Positions 63,600 to 64,000 of a DNA stretch of 64,000 bases are shown one piece after another (within the stretch, counting starts at the first letter, position 1; the number at the start of each line of letters is the position of its first letter). The stretch is from Chryseobacterium joostei (GTDB lineage Bacteria > Bacteroidota > Bacteroidia > Flavobacteriales > Weeksellaceae), in the NCBI RefSeq assembly GCF_003815775.1, contig NZ_CP033926.1, positions 1,240,001-1,304,000 of the forward strand, given 5' to 3'. The notes beneath the pieces were generated by a model. The model was not told the DNA's origin. It searched no databases and worked only from the letters and a program-made list of their open reading frames with translations. Made by a program: the position numbers and the translations under genes.

Positions 63600-64000
63600 T
63601 TACGGTTTCTCCCATTTTTTTAAAAATTTGTACTTAATTTCCGCCAAAGATGAATTAAAATCTCTTTCAAGTCGTTCTTCAATAGCAATAACGATATGAG
63701 GAATATCTGATAGTCGTTTAAGAAAATTCGGATATTCCGCAACCTGTATAAGCCAATTGGAATCAAAAAATTGGTAATCAAATCTCTTCGGATTCAAGAG
63801 CCACTTTTCAAAAGTATTTAAGCCTGTTAATTTTTCAGAACATACTAACTCAACGTCAATTTCAAGTTTGGATATAAGAAGAATAAAATTCAGAAAAGAC
63901 AAATTGATTGATTCTACGGACTTTAACTTAAAATCTCTGTAGCCTATTCTATTATTGACATAATTAAGATACTTCTCAAAATAATCTCCTTCATCAAATT
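63600..64000 (-). CDS. Partner gene of the caspase-helicase, 3' part only
   Basis: The frame is open from the right window edge to TAA at 63600-63602, giving at least 132 C-terminal residues (DEGDYFEKYLNYVNNRIGYRD...KYKFLKKWEKP). It is helical and soluble, with a WLLNPKRFDYQFFDSNWLIQVAEYP segment. No family recognised from this portion. Same strand and 71 bases upstream of the caspase-helicase, so the two form an operon. Confidence 0.7.
   Translation of the reverse strand, partial: FDEGDYFEKYLNYVNNRIGYRDFKLKSVESINLSFLNFILLISKLEIDVELVCSEKLTGLNTFEKWLLNPKRFDYQFFDSNWLIQVAEYPNFLKRLSDIPHIVIAIEERLERDFNSSLAEIKYKFLKKWEKP

Overview
The base composition (AT-rich), the promoter-like TAnnTTTG boxes, the SusC/SusD pair and the full set of Bacteroidetes-type conjugation genes (TraA to TraQ, MobA-C, RteC, DUF1896, DUF3945) point to a Bacteroidota chromosome, most likely Sphingobacteriaceae (Sphingobacterium/Pedobacter-like). 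This is inference from gene families; no rRNA or marker gene is in the window.

Layout. 1-4.65 kb: an SOS-type mutagenesis cassette, dnaE-like polymerase (cut by the window edge) and dinB, divergent from an XRE/S24 LexA-like repressor across a palindromic operator. 4.6-11.9 kb, minus strand: small unknown genes and a secreted-toxin locus, in which a minimal Rhs-core protein with a PD-(D/E)xK-like tail is followed by candidate immunity genes and lies between two paralogous papain/transglutaminase-like secreted proteins. 11.9-12.5 kb: a 620-base gap that holds a strikingly self-complementary, doubly pseudoknotted RNA candidate. 12.5-21.1 kb, plus strand: ECF sigma factor, FecR anti-sigma, SusC with STN domain, SusD and an S9 peptidase, a peptide-uptake and degradation unit. 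21.1-23.8 kb, minus strand: AraC-like regulator, MauE-domain membrane protein and a small Cys-rich DUF6520-type secreted peptide.

24-56 kb is the backbone of an integrative conjugative element: traQ-O-N-M-L-K-J-I-G-(unknown)-F-E and traD-C-B-A on the minus strand, an origin-of-transfer-like region with nested inverted repeats (37.3-37.9 kb), mobA-mobB-mobC on the plus strand, an ART-fold protein, a 1777-residue methylase/helicase, DUF1896, topB, DUF3945, a helix-turn-helix protein and rteC. A large serine recombinase (56.0-57.5 kb) with a 54-codon partner gene is probably its integrase. Two lesions mark the element: a 53-base hairpin sits in the Walker A motif of the TraG ATPase, and an IS21-family element (57.5-60.1 kb, 4-bp duplication TATA) splits the recombinase after nine codons. 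To its right is a caspase-Ski2-like helicase fusion with an upstream partner gene that runs out of the window, a likely defence system.

The strongest candidates for something undescribed are the pseudoknotted RNA at 12.08-12.28 kb, the caspase-helicase pair at 60.4-64 kb, the hairpin in traG (either a lesion or a translational-bypass element), and a 16-bp palindrome found at exactly the same distance upstream of two unrelated small genes 50 kb apart.
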